Source: Roseicyclus amphidinii (GTDB lineage: Bacteria; Pseudomonadota; Alphaproteobacteria; Rhodobacterales; Rhodobacteraceae). Taken from it: a stretch of DNA of 64,000 bases. Numbering within the stretch: the first letter of the stretch is position 1; every line of letters begins with the position of its first letter. Where the stretch lies: contig NZ_JASJOE010000016.1 in NCBI RefSeq assembly GCF_030163755.1, positions 1 through 64,000 of the forward strand. The letters run 5' to 3'. Made by a program: the position numbers and the translations under genes. Under the pieces are notes generated by a model. It was given only the letters and a program-made list of their open reading frames with translations. It was not told the origin of the DNA and did no database searches. This document shows, piece by piece, positions 54,849 to 63,592 of this stretch.

Positions 54849-57224
54849 CTACAGCCGCAAGTCAAGGCCGCTTCCGTCTTGCGGCCTAGGTCGGGCCCCG
54901 GAAGGGCCCGGAGCAGGGCCCGGATCGGCGGCGGTCCGGCCGGGCTGGTCCCGCGTGGGCGCACCGGGGGCGGCGTCCCGCCCCTCCTGCCGTGTGCCGC
55001 CATGGCGGTCCGAGATATCGACGCTCGGCGCATCGAGGCCCGCGCGCTGGAACTCCTGCGTCAGAAGCTGCAGGTGGCGGCGCATCAGCTCGGCGGTTTC
55101 GGGCCGGTCCGCGGTGATGGCGAGCGTCAGGGCACCGCCGGCTTCGGCGAAACTCAGCCGGACGCGCCCCAGTTCGGGCGGATCGAGCGCGATCTCCAGA
55201 ACGCCCTCGGCCCCCTGCCGCTCGACCAGCGCCTGCGACAGCTGCCGCGCCATGCCCTGCGCCAAGGCCGGGCCGGGCATGGCATGGGCCGGGCCGGGCG
55301 GCGGCATGACCGCGACCGGGCCCCTAAGCTCGGCCGTTGGGGCAGGGGCAAACGGGCTGCCGTCCTCCCCCCCGACCAGCGGCGCGCCATCCCCCCGCAG
55401 GATGGCCGGGGCCACGCCCTTGGCAGGCGGCGGAGAGGGTGTTGGAGCGAAGATCGGGGCGGACGCTGGCTCTGACACCGGGCCGGACACCGGGCCGGAC
55501 ACCGGGCCGGACATTGGCCCTGACACCGGGCCGAACGGCTGTCGTCCGGGCAAAGCCGCGGCCCCAGCCGGGTCGGGAAGCGATGCGCCCTCGGCGGGGA
55601 GGATCGGACGGCGCGGGGCCCCGTCGCCAGGCGGCGGCACCGATGTCGGCCCCAGCGCAGCCACGGGCGCGGCACCTGCGGGCGCATCGGTGGCGGTCGC
55701 ACGGGCGTCGTGGGCCGCGCGGAGGCCCTCCATTGGTCCCATGCGCAATGCGGCATCCCCGCCCGCGATCGCGGGAGCCGCGCCCCCGGCCGAGACGTTC
55801 ACCGCGGACGCGGGTAGCGGGACAAGACCGGGCACTGAACCGGACGCGCGTGGCGATCCATCAGGGCCGCCCGCCACAGGGGCCGCGACCGTCACGGGGG
55901 CGGGTGGTTCGGCCTTCGGGCGGGTGTCCGGCTGCGCCTCGCGCCTGCTCGACAGGACGGGCGGCTGCGGCAAGACCGGGTGCGGCCCGCGCGCCTTGCC
56001 CGCCGCGGTGTCAGGGTGCGGAGGGCGGCCGGGCTGACCGGGGCCGATCACCCGAAGGGCCGTGCCCTGCAGGGGCGGGGACGCGTCGGCGGGTGGCGAC
56101 GCCGGCCTTTCCGCGCCGATACGCGGCCATGTGGGTGCCTGCGGCACCGTTATCGGCGGCTGGGACCCCGTGTCGGGCAAGGTCGAACCAAGCGGACCGG
56201 CGGGCAAGGGCGGGGGTGCCGCGGCTGCCGTCGGCGGCCCCGCGAGGATCATGCCGTTGCGTGCGACCGGCACCGCGCCAGCAATGGGCGAGGGCATGGC
56301 CAGGGCGCTGGCCCCGCCCGCCCCTGCGACCGGTGGCCCGGCGGTGTCCGGGCCCGCACCGCCCGGCGCGATGACGGCATGGCCCGAAACCGGGCCCTGC
56401 GGTGGGGCAAGGGGGGCTTGCGGTGGGGCAAGGGGCGCTTGCGCCAAGCCGGTGCCGCCCTTGGCCACCTTCGGCGACGCGGGCGCGCCGACAACCGGTG
56501 CCGCATCGGCATCCCCCTTGGGCAAGCCCTGCGACAGCCCCCTGACGGGCACTGACCGCACTCCGCTACCGGCCAGAACCATCGGCCCGACCACCGCCGC
56601 GCCACGCGGGCGTGCGCCTTGCGCGACCTCGGCACCGGCGCGGATCGCGCCGCCCATCCCGGCAAGCGGGATCGGCGAGGGGGCAACATCCGGCTCAGCC
56701 GGTCCGGGCGTCAGCGTCATCGAAACGGCGAGATGCCCCACCTGTTCCGGCCCGGTGACCGGCGCATCCTCCCGCCGGTCCACGGCCGCCTCGACCGGTT
56801 CCCCGGTCTGCACGTCCGCCGGGCGGCCGATGGGCGACAGGGCATCCGCGGGCCCGGCAGGCAGCACGACAGCGCCGGGCATGGCAAAGGCCGTATCGCC
56901 CGGCGCCCCCTCGGAAAAGGCCGCGCCGATCCGGGTTTGCGCGGCTGCCGTTCCCGGAAAAGCACCTCGCTGAACACCGCCGTCGGCGGTGACGGGCAAC
57001 GACCCCGGCACCTGCACGCCCCCGGCTGTCGCCGCGGCGGTGCCCCGCTCCGATGCCGCGTCGGGCATCGCGTCCGGGGCCCCGCGCGCAGCCGCCGAGG
57101 CCCCCGTCCCGGCAGCCTCGAAGGCCGCAAGGAAACCGGGCAGGCCGCCGTGTCGGGCCGTATCGGGCGGCGGGCGGCCCGAAAGCCGGGCTCCTCCGGC
57201 CGCCAACTGGAACAGGTCATCCAT
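54849..57224 (-). CDS. fliK: Flagellar hook-length control protein FliK
   Basis: 791 residues. Most is a low-complexity Pro/Ala/Gly-rich region, including a GPVS repeat; the C-terminal domain (about 620-760) has the FliK signature GVLEIALDPPELGRVRLSFA then EAGGALTLAITADRPETAEL. The long N-terminal part acts as the measuring tape and the C-terminal domain switches export specificity at FlhB. It is long for FliK, fitting tape variation. ATG at 57224. Divergent from the rod-binding gene. Confidence 0.9.
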   Translation of the reverse strand: MDDLFQLAAGGARLSGRPPPDTARHGGLPGFLAAFEAAGTGASAAARGAPDAMPDAASERGTAAATAGGVQVPGSLPVTADGGVQRGAFPGTAAAQTRIGAAFSEGAPGDTAFAMPGAVVLPAGPADALSPIGRPADVQTGEPVEAAVDRREDAPVTGPEQVGHLAVSMTLTPGPAEPDVAPSPIPLAGMGGAIRAGAEVAQGARPRGAAVVGPMVLAGSGVRSVPVRGLSQGLPKGDADAAPVVGAPASPKVAKGGTGLAQAPLAPPQAPLAPPQGPVSGHAVIAPGGAGPDTAGPPVAGAGGASALAMPSPIAGAVPVARNGMILAGPPTAAAAPPPLPAGPLGSTLPDTGSQPPITVPQAPTWPRIGAERPASPPADASPPLQGTALRVIGPGQPGRPPHPDTAAGKARGPHPVLPQPPVLSSRREAQPDTRPKAEPPAPVTVAAPVAGGPDGSPRASGSVPGLVPLPASAVNVSAGGAAPAIAGGDAALRMGPMEGLRAAHDARATATDAPAGAAPVAALGPTSVPPPGDGAPRRPILPAEGASLPDPAGAAALPGRQPFGPVSGPMSGPVSGPVSGPVSEPASAPIFAPTPSPPPAKGVAPAILRGDGAPLVGGEDGSPFAPAPTAELRGPVAVMPPPGPAHAMPGPALAQGMARQLSQALVERQGAEGVLEIALDPPELGRVRLSFAEAGGALTLAITADRPETAELMRRHLQLLTQEFQRAGLDAPSVDISDRHGGTRQEGRDAAPGAPTRDQPGRTAADPGPAPGPSGARPRPQDGSGLDLRL
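55474..55533 (-). repeat. 12-bp tandem repeat in fliK encoding GPVS
   Basis: Units of GACACCGGGCCG occur at 55474, 55486, 55498 and 55522, with one variant unit at 55510, giving GPVS/GPMS repeats on minus. In-frame and likely to vary in copy number. Confidence 0.85.
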
Positions 57225-57270
57225 TCTGGCTGTCCATCTCGTGATCTGGCCCCCGTCTTGCCGCAACACT

Positions 57271-57288
57271 CCTTACGATTTCTTTACG
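57271..57288. promoter_or_regulatory. Shared flagellar intergenic motif, copy 1
   Basis: CCTTACGATTTCT (57271-57283) is followed by TTACG. It lies between the divergent fliK and rod-binding genes. The same 13-mer with one change occurs between fliI and flgB (62778-62790). TTAC-N7-TTAC spacing at 57273-57287 resembles a CtrA-type double half-site. Confidence 0.4.
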
Positions 57289-57333
57289 CCGCCCTGTCAG
57301 CCTCGGGAAAATCGTCACAATTCGAGGCATCTC

Positions 57334-57624
57334 ATGACGCTTTCGCCCGTTGGCCCCGTTTCCGGCCCGTTCGCCCCGCCCGACAGGGGCGAGGGCGACG
57401 CCGCGCTCGCCGCCGTCGCACAGGAGCTCGAGGCGAGTTTCCTTGCGGAAATGCTGAAACACGCGGGCTTCGGCGAAAGCCGCGGCGCGTTCGGCGGTGG
57501 CGCGGGCGAGGCGCAATTCGCCTCGCTTCTGCGAACGGAACACGCGCGGGCGCTGGCGGCGCGGGGGGGCATCGGCCTAGCCGAATCGCTGGTCCACGCG
57601 CTCGCCCGCGTGCAGGAGGGGTGA
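57334..57624 (+). CDS. Rod-binding protein, FlgJ N-terminal-like
   Basis: 96 residues with the FlgJ N-terminal pattern: AQELEASFLAEMLKHAGFGE in the first half and AQFASLLRTEHARALAARGG then IGLAESLVHAL at the end. It lacks a muramidase domain, as is common in alphaproteobacteria. It probably helps rod assembly. The ATG at 57334 is preferred since the frame before it is not conserved. FlgN-like gene follows 3 bases after. Confidence 0.85.
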   Translation: MTLSPVGPVSGPFAPPDRGEGDAALAAVAQELEASFLAEMLKHAGFGESRGAFGGGAGEAQFASLLRTEHARALAARGGIGLAESLVHALARVQEG

Positions 57625-57627
57625 GCC

Positions 57628-57966
57628 ATGGCACGCGCCTCCGCCGCCCTGCGCGAGATCACCAGCGTGATGGAGGCACAGCGCCGCGCGCTGCTTGCCG
57701 GTGACTTCGCCGCGCTCGACGGGGCGGAGGCGCGCCTGTCGCAGGCCGCGAGCCGCCTGCCCGCCGCCGGTCTGTCGCGCGACGACCTCCAGGCCATCGC
57801 CGCACTCGCCGCGCGGAACGCCCGCCTGCTCGCGGCCGCAAGATCCGGCCTCGATCAGGTCCGCGCCCGCAGGGGCGGCGGTGCGACCCCTGCCCTGATG
57901 ACCTATGACGCGCGGGGCAGGCAACATGGCGGCGTGCCGATGGGTGCGACCCTCTCCCGGCGCTGA
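57628..57966 (+). CDS. FlgN-like flagellar protein
   Basis: 112 residues, all helical in appearance (LREITSVMEAQRRALLAGDF, LDGAEARLSQAASRLPA, LAALAARNARLLAAARSG). The pattern and place next to flagellar genes suggest FlgN-type chaperone of hook-junction proteins, but sequence similarity is weak. It begins 3 bases after the rod-binding gene. Confidence 0.6.
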   Translation: MARASAALREITSVMEAQRRALLAGDFAALDGAEARLSQAASRLPAAGLSRDDLQAIAALAARNARLLAAARSGLDQVRARRGGGATPALMTYDARGRQHGGVPMGATLSRR

Positions 57967-58171
57967 AACCCCTAAAATCCGACGCAAGACGCACGGCGGG
58001 TTAGCGCATTCTTCAATCTTTCGGCGACAGGGTGCCATCACGCCCGAACGGGTGATGTGCCCCGACAGATCGGGGGCCGGTGTCAGAAGGACGCGTCACG
58101 GGGGCCGGCTGCGGCCCGGATCGCAATGGCGTCGAAGGGACGCCGTGACAGAACCAAGGAAAGGGACCCGA

Positions 58172-59707
58172 ATGTCCAGCATTCTGACCAACAACAGCGC
58201 CATGGTCGCGCTGCAGACCCTGAAATCGGTCAACTCCAACCTGCAAAAGACGCAGGGCGAGATCTCGACCGGCAAATCGGTCGCCACGGCCCGCGACAAC
58301 TCGGCGGTCTGGGCCATCTCGAAGGTGATGGAATCCGACGTCAAGGGGTTCAAGGGCATCGCCGACAGCCTCAGCCTGGGCGAGTCGACCGTTGCCGTGG
58401 CCCGCAACGCGGCCGAGACGGTCACCGACCTTCTGACCGAGATCAAGGGCAAGGTCGTCGCCGCGCAGGAAGAGAACGTCGACCGCGCCAAGATCCAGAC
58501 CGACATCGTCGCGCTGCGCGATCAGATCTCCTCGGTGGTGAACGCGGCTCAGTTCAACGGGCTGAACCTCGTGAAGGGCACCGATGACGTGAACATCCTG
58601 TCGTCGCTCGAACGGTCCGGCGACGGGACGGTGACGGCGGCCAACATCACCGTGGCCCGGCAGGATCTGACCACCACGGCGGGGACCTACGGCAACGGTG
58701 ATTCGCTGGCCGGCAACATCACCTCCAGCGCGGCGTCGATCGATTCGACCGGGGCGGCGAACGACCTGGAACTGACCTTCGCGGGCAGCGCCACCGACAA
58801 CCTCGTCGTCACGCTGAACGGCACCACCTTCACCCAGGCCTTCGACACCGATGCGGCCACGACGGTGGGCGCGCTGAGGTCGCAGATCAACCAGGCCGGG
58901 CTGACCGGCATCGCCGCGGGCGGATCGGGCGCGGTGCTGGAACTGGCCAACACCAACAGCTTCGACAATTTCGCGGTCAGCTGGGATTCGGGCAGCACCA
59001 ACACCGTCGCCGTCACCAACAACGGCAACAGCGCCGATGATGCCACCGCCGCGACCGGCACCGGCAACGCCACGCTGGTCTACCGCGCCGAGGAGGTGGT
59101 GCTGTCCAACGCCGCCAAGGTGAACGAGGGCGACAGTTACCGGATCACGGTCAATGGCAACGATTACGACTACATCGCCGGCAAGGGCGAAAACATGGCC
59201 GATGTCGCCCGCGGCCTGAAGACCGCCATCGACAACGGCGCCGAGACGGGCGTGTCGACCCGCGTGGTGCAGGACGCGACGACCGACGAATGGAAGGTGC
59301 TCGTCGATTACGACGGCAGCGATGCCACCGCCGGGGCCACGATGAGCCTGTCGGATGCCGGGCAGGAGGGCGGGGTCGCCTCGGGCGGGCTCTTCGGGCT
59401 CGACAACATCGACGCGACGACCGATGCCGGGGCGGATGCCGCGCTCGACAACATCGAGACGCTGATCCAGAACTCGATCGACTCGGCGGCGGCCTTCGGT
59501 TCCGCCGAAGGCCGGATCGAGACGCAGTCGAACTTCGTCTCGAAACTGATGGACAGCCTGAAGGCCGGGATCGGCACCCTGGTGGACGCCGACATGGAGG
59601 AGGCCTCGGCCCGTCTGCAGGCGCTGCAGGTGCAGCAGCAGCTGGCGACGCAGTCGCTCTCCATCGCCAACCAGGCGCCGCAGAACATCCTCGCGCTGTT
59701 CCGCTGA
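58172..59707 (+). CDS. fliC: Flagellin
   Basis: 511 residues. The D0/D1 N-terminal helices are SSILTNNSAMVALQTLKSVN and the region after it (about 1-140), and the C-terminal helices end with QQLATQSLSIANQAPQNILA and LFR. The central 270 residues (about 145-415) are Thr/Asn/Gly/Ala-rich variable domains exposed on the filament. It is secreted by the flagellar type III apparatus. ATG at 58172 after AAGGAAAGGG. flaF and flbT follow. Confidence 0.97.
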   Translation: MSSILTNNSAMVALQTLKSVNSNLQKTQGEISTGKSVATARDNSAVWAISKVMESDVKGFKGIADSLSLGESTVAVARNAAETVTDLLTEIKGKVVAAQEENVDRAKIQTDIVALRDQISSVVNAAQFNGLNLVKGTDDVNILSSLERSGDGTVTAANITVARQDLTTTAGTYGNGDSLAGNITSSAASIDSTGAANDLELTFAGSATDNLVVTLNGTTFTQAFDTDAATTVGALRSQINQAGLTGIAAGGSGAVLELANTNSFDNFAVSWDSGSTNTVAVTNNGNSADDATAATGTGNATLVYRAEEVVLSNAAKVNEGDSYRITVNGNDYDYIAGKGENMADVARGLKTAIDNGAETGVSTRVVQDATTDEWKVLVDYDGSDATAGATMSLSDAGQEGGVASGGLFGLDNIDATTDAGADAALDNIETLIQNSIDSAAAFGSAEGRIETQSNFVSKLMDSLKAGIGTLVDADMEEASARLQALQVQQQLATQSLSIANQAPQNILALFR

Positions 59708-59715
59708 TCCGACGC

Positions 59716-59746
59716 GATCCCGGTGGGCCCCGTGCCCGCCGGGATC
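59716..59746 (+). terminator. Hairpin downstream of flagellin
   Basis: GATCCCGG (59716-59723) and CCGGGATC (59739-59746) extend inward with GGGC/GCCC after one mismatch, giving a long stem 8 bases after the flagellin stop. No T run follows, so partial termination or 3' end protection is possible. Confidence 0.45.
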
Positions 59747-59799
59747 TCCGCACGCCGTCCCGCCGCCGCCGCCGCGCCGCGTCCAGAAGGAATACCGCC

Positions 59800-60174
59800 G
59801 TGACCGCAACCACCCTCGCCCGATCCGCCTATGCCGCCGCGGCTGCCCCCGTCGGCACCCCGCGAAGCCACGAATACACCGCCTTCGAGCGGATCACCGC
59901 GGCGCTTGCCCGCGCCCTTGCGCCGGACACGCCACTGCCGCAACGCGCCGCCGCCCTGCATGACAACCGCCGCCTCTGGACGACGCTGGCCACCGACCTC
60001 GCCACCGAGGGCAACGGCCTGCCCCAGCCGCTGCGCGCGGGGCTCTTCTACCTTGCCGAGTTCTCGCTCGAGCAAAGCCGCGCGGCCCTCAGGGACCCGG
60101 CGGCGCTGGCCGCGCTCGTGGACGTCAACCGCGCCGTGATGCGCGGCCTCGACGGCATGGCGGGCACATCATGA
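59800..60174 (+). CDS. flaF: Flagellar biosynthesis regulator FlaF
   Basis: 124 residues of the FlaF family (SAYAAAAAPVGTPRSHEYTA, FERITAALARAL, RRLWTTLATDLATEGNGLPQ). In alphaproteobacteria FlaF is needed for flagellin translation or secretion and counteracts FlbT. The start is a GTG at 59800 with AGAAGG ahead. Its stop overlaps the flbT start. Confidence 0.92.
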   Translation: MTATTLARSAYAAAAAPVGTPRSHEYTAFERITAALARALAPDTPLPQRAAALHDNRRLWTTLATDLATEGNGLPQPLRAGLFYLAEFSLEQSRAALRDPAALAALVDVNRAVMRGLDGMAGTS

Positions 60175-60575
60175 GCGGCCTTGTCCTGAAACTCGGCCCG
60201 CGCGAGCGGGTCCTGATCAACGGTGCGGTGATCGAGAACGGCGACCGCCGCGCGCGGCTGTCGATCGTGACGCCGAACGCCAGCATCCTGCGGCTGCGCG
60301 ACGCGATCCACCCCGAGCAGGTGACGACACCGGTCAGGCGGGTCTGCTACATCGCCCAGCTGGTCCTGTCGGGCGATGTGGAACTGTCGGACGCCCGGAC
60401 CCAGATCCTGCGCGGGATGGAACAGTTGAGCCAGGTCTTCACCGACCCCGACAGCCGGGCGCAGATCGCCCGCGCGACCCAGTTCCTGTCCGAGGACCAG
60501 GTCTACCAATCGCTCAAGGCGCTGCGCAGCCTTCTACCGCGCGAAGAGCGCCTGATCGCATCGCGGGACGGGTAG
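60171..60575 (+). CDS. flbT: Flagellar biosynthesis repressor FlbT
   Basis: 134 residues of the FlbT family (LVLKLGPRERVLINGAVIEN, ARLSIVTPNASILRLRDAI, EQLSQVFTDPDSRAQI). FlbT binds the 5' leader of flagellin mRNA and destabilises it until hook assembly is done, in the systems studied. The flagellin leader here is about 200 bases upstream in the same cluster. Confidence 0.94.
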   Translation: MSGLVLKLGPRERVLINGAVIENGDRRARLSIVTPNASILRLRDAIHPEQVTTPVRRVCYIAQLVLSGDVELSDARTQILRGMEQLSQVFTDPDSRAQIARATQFLSEDQVYQSLKALRSLLPREERLIASRDG

Positions 60576-60577
60576 CG

Positions 60578-61369
60578 GTGCAACCGCTCCTGCCCCTCGG
60601 CGGCTACGCGGGCTGGCGCTTCCTGTCGCAAAGCCTGCCTGCGCAAGTCGACCGTTTCGCCGCAAGTCCCGTCGAGGCGCGAGAGACGGCCTATTTCCGC
60701 GACACCATCGCCAGCGTCACCACGCCGGAGGCGCTGGTGTCGGATTACCGCCTGCTGCGCGTCGCCCTCGGCGCTTACGGCCTGCAACAGGACCTGCCGA
60801 ACCGCGCCTTCATCCGCACCCTGCTGGAGCAGGGCACGACCGACAGCGGCGCGCTGGCCAACCGCCTCGCCGACAAGCGCTACCGCAATTTCGCCGAGGC
60901 CTTCGGCTTCGGCGGCCCGCTGCCGCCGAAAACCGGGCTGCCCGGCTTCGCCGACCGGATGCTTGCGCGCTTCACCCGGCAGTCCTTCGAGGAAGCGGTC
61001 GGCGCGCAGGACGAGACGATGCGCCTTGCCTTGACCGCGCAGCGCGAGCTTGGCGAGCTGACGGCGCGCCGGACCACCGACACGACCGCCTGGCTTTCGG
61101 TCCTCGGCACGCCGCCCCTGCGCAAGGTCTTCGAGACGGCGCTGGGCCTGCCCGCCTCGATCGGGACACTCGACATCGACCGGCAGGTCAGCGCCTTCCG
61201 GCAGGCCGCGGAGCGAACCCTCGGCCAGTCCGAGGTCGCGCAATTCTCCGACCCCGACAGGGTCGAGGACCTGATCCGCGTCTTCACGCTGAAGTCCGAG
61301 GCGGCCTCGGGCCCCTCGCCACTCACGCCGGGCTATGCCGCGCTGGTCCTTCTGGGCGGCGCGGTCTGA
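60578..61369 (+). CDS. DUF1217 flagellar-cluster protein
   Basis: 263 residues of the DUF1217 family, found in rhizobial and Rhodobacterales flagellar clusters. The body is helical with two similar halves: ETAYFRDTIASVTTPEALVS, RNFAEAFGFGG and FEEAVGAQDETMRLAL. Function unknown; place after flbT suggests a flagellar structural or regulatory role. Starts at a GTG 2 bases after the flbT stop. Confidence 0.82.
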   Translation: MQPLLPLGGYAGWRFLSQSLPAQVDRFAASPVEARETAYFRDTIASVTTPEALVSDYRLLRVALGAYGLQQDLPNRAFIRTLLEQGTTDSGALANRLADKRYRNFAEAFGFGGPLPPKTGLPGFADRMLARFTRQSFEEAVGAQDETMRLALTAQRELGELTARRTTDTTAWLSVLGTPPLRKVFETALGLPASIGTLDIDRQVSAFRQAAERTLGQSEVAQFSDPDRVEDLIRVFTLKSEAASGPSPLTPGYAALVLLGGAV

Positions 61370-61388
61370 GCCGCTCCTGCCGGGCCCG

Positions 61389-62741
61389 TCAGGGCACCGC
61401 CCGCAGCCGCGCCGCGGCGGCACCCTTGCCCGGCTCCGCGGTCTCGAGAATGCCCGACAACGTCTCGAAACTGTCGCCGATCCGATCCCCAGCCCGCGCC
61501 CCCACGAAGGCGTCGAGCGCCGCATGGACGGTGACCGCCGCATCCGTCACCGGATCGCTGCCGGGCGCATAAAGCCCCGCGCGGATCATCATCTCGGACC
61601 GGTCATAGGCCCCCATCAACTGCCGCGCGCGCCCGATCAGGCGCAGCTCCTCGGCGCTGGCGGCACCCGGCAGCGCGCGCGAGACCGAGCGGAGCAGGTC
61701 GATAGCCGGGTAGCGCCCGCGCTCGGCGATCTCGCGGTCGAGCAGGACATGGCCGTCGAGCACGCCGCGCATCACGTCGGCGACCGGCCCCTCCATGTCC
61801 GACCCCGCGACCAGCACCGACAGGACGGCGGTGATGTCGCCCTGTCCGTCGGCTCCCGGCCCCGCGCGTTCGGCCAGCGCCATGACCGTCTGCGCCATCG
61901 AGGCCGGAAAGCCCGAGGGCCCGAACGGGTCGCCCGCGGCGGCCGCGACCTCGCGCTGCGCCTCGGCGAAGCGGGTGATCGAATCGGCCAGCAGCAGCAC
62001 CTGCCGCCCGCGGTCGCGGAAATGCTCGGCCGCCGTCATCATCGCCCAGGCCACGCGCGCGCGGGTCAGCGCGGGCCGGTCCGAGGTCGCCGCGATCACC
62101 ACCGAACGCGCCAGCCCCTCGGGACCCAGCGTCTCGGCGAGGAAATCGCGCACCTCGCGCCCGCGCTCGCCGATCAGGCCGATCACGACGACATCCGCCG
62201 CCATCCCCTGCGCCAGCGCCGCGATCAGCCGCGACTTGCCCACGCCGGAGCCCGCGAACAGCCCGATCCGCTGGCCGCGCACGATGGGCAGAAGCGTATC
62301 GAACACGGCAAATCCCGTGGCCAGCCGCGGCCCGAGGCCCCGACGCGCGGCGGGCGGCGGCGGCGGTGAGACGAGCGGCCGCGCGACCGGGCCGGGAAAG
62401 AGCGGGCGACCGTCCATCGGCTGCCCGTCGGGGTCGATCACCCGGCCGAGCCAGCCGTCATGCGGCGCAAGCGTCGCGGGCCCCAGATGCGTCACCGGCA
62501 GGCCCAGCCGCACCCCCTCGGGCGGGCCCTCGGGCATGACGGTGCAGCCCGCGCCGTCAAGGCGCAGGATCTCGCCCATCAGCCCGTCGCCGATGCGCAC
62601 GCGGTCGCCCAGCGCCGCCACCCGGTCGAGCCCCGCGACCGCGACATGGTCGCGCCCCAGCGCGGTGACATGGCCGACGCTGCGGGCCGGATGGATCGCG
62701 CGCAGCTGCGCGTGGAGCGTGTCGAACGGGGCATGTGTCAT
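61389..62741 (-). CDS. fliI: Flagellum-specific ATPase FliI
   Basis: 450 residues of the F1-beta-like ATPase. Walker A FAGSGVGKSRLIAALAQG, GLIGERGREVRDFLAETLGP and LLLADSITRFAEAQREV are typical, as is the C-terminal LLRSVSRALPG. It energises substrate loading in the flagellar type III exporter. The ATG at 62741 is preferred; an upstream start would add 20 residues. Divergent from flgB. Confidence 0.95.
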   Translation of the reverse strand: MTHAPFDTLHAQLRAIHPARSVGHVTALGRDHVAVAGLDRVAALGDRVRIGDGLMGEILRLDGAGCTVMPEGPPEGVRLGLPVTHLGPATLAPHDGWLGRVIDPDGQPMDGRPLFPGPVARPLVSPPPPPAARRGLGPRLATGFAVFDTLLPIVRGQRIGLFAGSGVGKSRLIAALAQGMAADVVVIGLIGERGREVRDFLAETLGPEGLARSVVIAATSDRPALTRARVAWAMMTAAEHFRDRGRQVLLLADSITRFAEAQREVAAAAGDPFGPSGFPASMAQTVMALAERAGPGADGQGDITAVLSVLVAGSDMEGPVADVMRGVLDGHVLLDREIAERGRYPAIDLLRSVSRALPGAASAEELRLIGRARQLMGAYDRSEMMIRAGLYAPGSDPVTDAAVTVHAALDAFVGARAGDRIGDSFETLSGILETAEPGKGAAAARLRAVP

Positions 62742-62777
62742 GGCGGGTCCTCCGGCCTCCGCGCCGTTTGGCGCCTC

Positions 62778-62790
62778 CCTTACGGTTTCT
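62778..62790. promoter_or_regulatory. Shared flagellar intergenic motif, copy 2
   Basis: CCTTACGGTTTCT at 62778-62790 lies between divergent fliI and flgB. It differs at one base from CCTTACGATTTCT between fliK and the rod-binding gene. A TTAA occurs 14 bases further on. Confidence 0.4.
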
Positions 62791-62839
62791 AAAGGAATCA
62801 CCCTTAAGCATCCGTGTAGCCGCAGTGGGAGAAGCCCCG

Positions 62840-63178
62840 ATGTTCGACAGGCTCGAGATATTTGCCCTCGCCTCCGCCCGGGCGCAGCACGCCGCCGCCC
62901 GGCAGGCCGTGGTCGCGCAGAACATCGCCCATGCTGACACCCCCGGCTACCGCGCGCAGGACATCGCGGAGTTCGCCGAAACCTGGCGCGCCCTGCAGCA
63001 GGGCCAAAGCGGCCCGCCCCGCGTGATCGACGCGGGCACGCCCGCCTCGCCCAATGGCAACACCGTGTCGCTCGAGCTGGAAATGCTCCGCGGGATCGAG
63101 GCGCAGCGCGCCCATTCCCGCGCGCTGCAGGTCTATGGCTCGGCCATGGGCATCCTGCGCACCAGCATCGGGCGCTGA
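62840..63178 (+). CDS. flgB: Flagellar basal-body rod protein FlgB
   Basis: 112 residues. The rod-protein signature AVVAQNIAHADTPGYRAQDI occurs in the first third; the C-terminal helix is MLRGIEAQRAHSRALQVYGS. It forms the proximal rod with FlgC, FlgF, FliE. First of flgB-flgC-fliE-fliQ. Confidence 0.94.
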   Translation: MFDRLEIFALASARAQHAAARQAVVAQNIAHADTPGYRAQDIAEFAETWRALQQGQSGPPRVIDAGTPASPNGNTVSLELEMLRGIEAQRAHSRALQVYGSAMGILRTSIGR

Positions 63179-63196
63179 CATGGGGGACCGTTCGAG

Positions 63197-63586
63197 ATGA
63201 CCGATTTCAGCTCCGCCCTCGGGATCGCCGCCTCGGGCATGCGCAGCCAGGCCGACCGGCTGCGCCATGTCTCCGAGAACATCGCCAATGCCGACACGCC
63301 CGGCTACCGGCGCAAGGTCGTCAGCTTCGAGCCGCTGCGCGACCCTGCCACCGAAGGGGGCGTTCGAACCGGCCGCGTCACCCTCGATCAAAGCCCCTTG
63401 CCCCAGATCCACGACCCCGGTCACCCGATGGCCGATGCCGAGGGCAATTACCTCGGCACCAACGTCAATCTCGTGGTCGAGATCGCCGACGCCCGCGAGG
63501 CGCAGCGCAGCTACGAGGCGAACCTGCGCGTCTTCGACCAGATCCGGCAGATGTCGTCGTCTCTGAACGACCTGCTGCGCCGATAG
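63197..63586 (+). CDS. flgC: Flagellar basal-body rod protein FlgC
   Basis: 129 residues with the rod signature VSENIANADTPGYRRKVVSF and the FlgC-type end GTNVNLVVEIADAREAQRSY then EANLRVFDQI. It follows flgB by 18 bases and precedes fliE by 6 bases. Confidence 0.96.
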   Translation: MTDFSSALGIAASGMRSQADRLRHVSENIANADTPGYRRKVVSFEPLRDPATEGGVRTGRVTLDQSPLPQIHDPGHPMADAEGNYLGTNVNLVVEIADAREAQRSYEANLRVFDQIRQMSSSLNDLLRR

Positions 63587-63592
63587 GAGGCC

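Noticed and set aside
57967-58171. A sigma-28 or sigma-54 promoter before flagellin
   Set aside because: No TAAA-N15-GCCGATAA or TGGCAC-N5-TTGC match was good enough to call.
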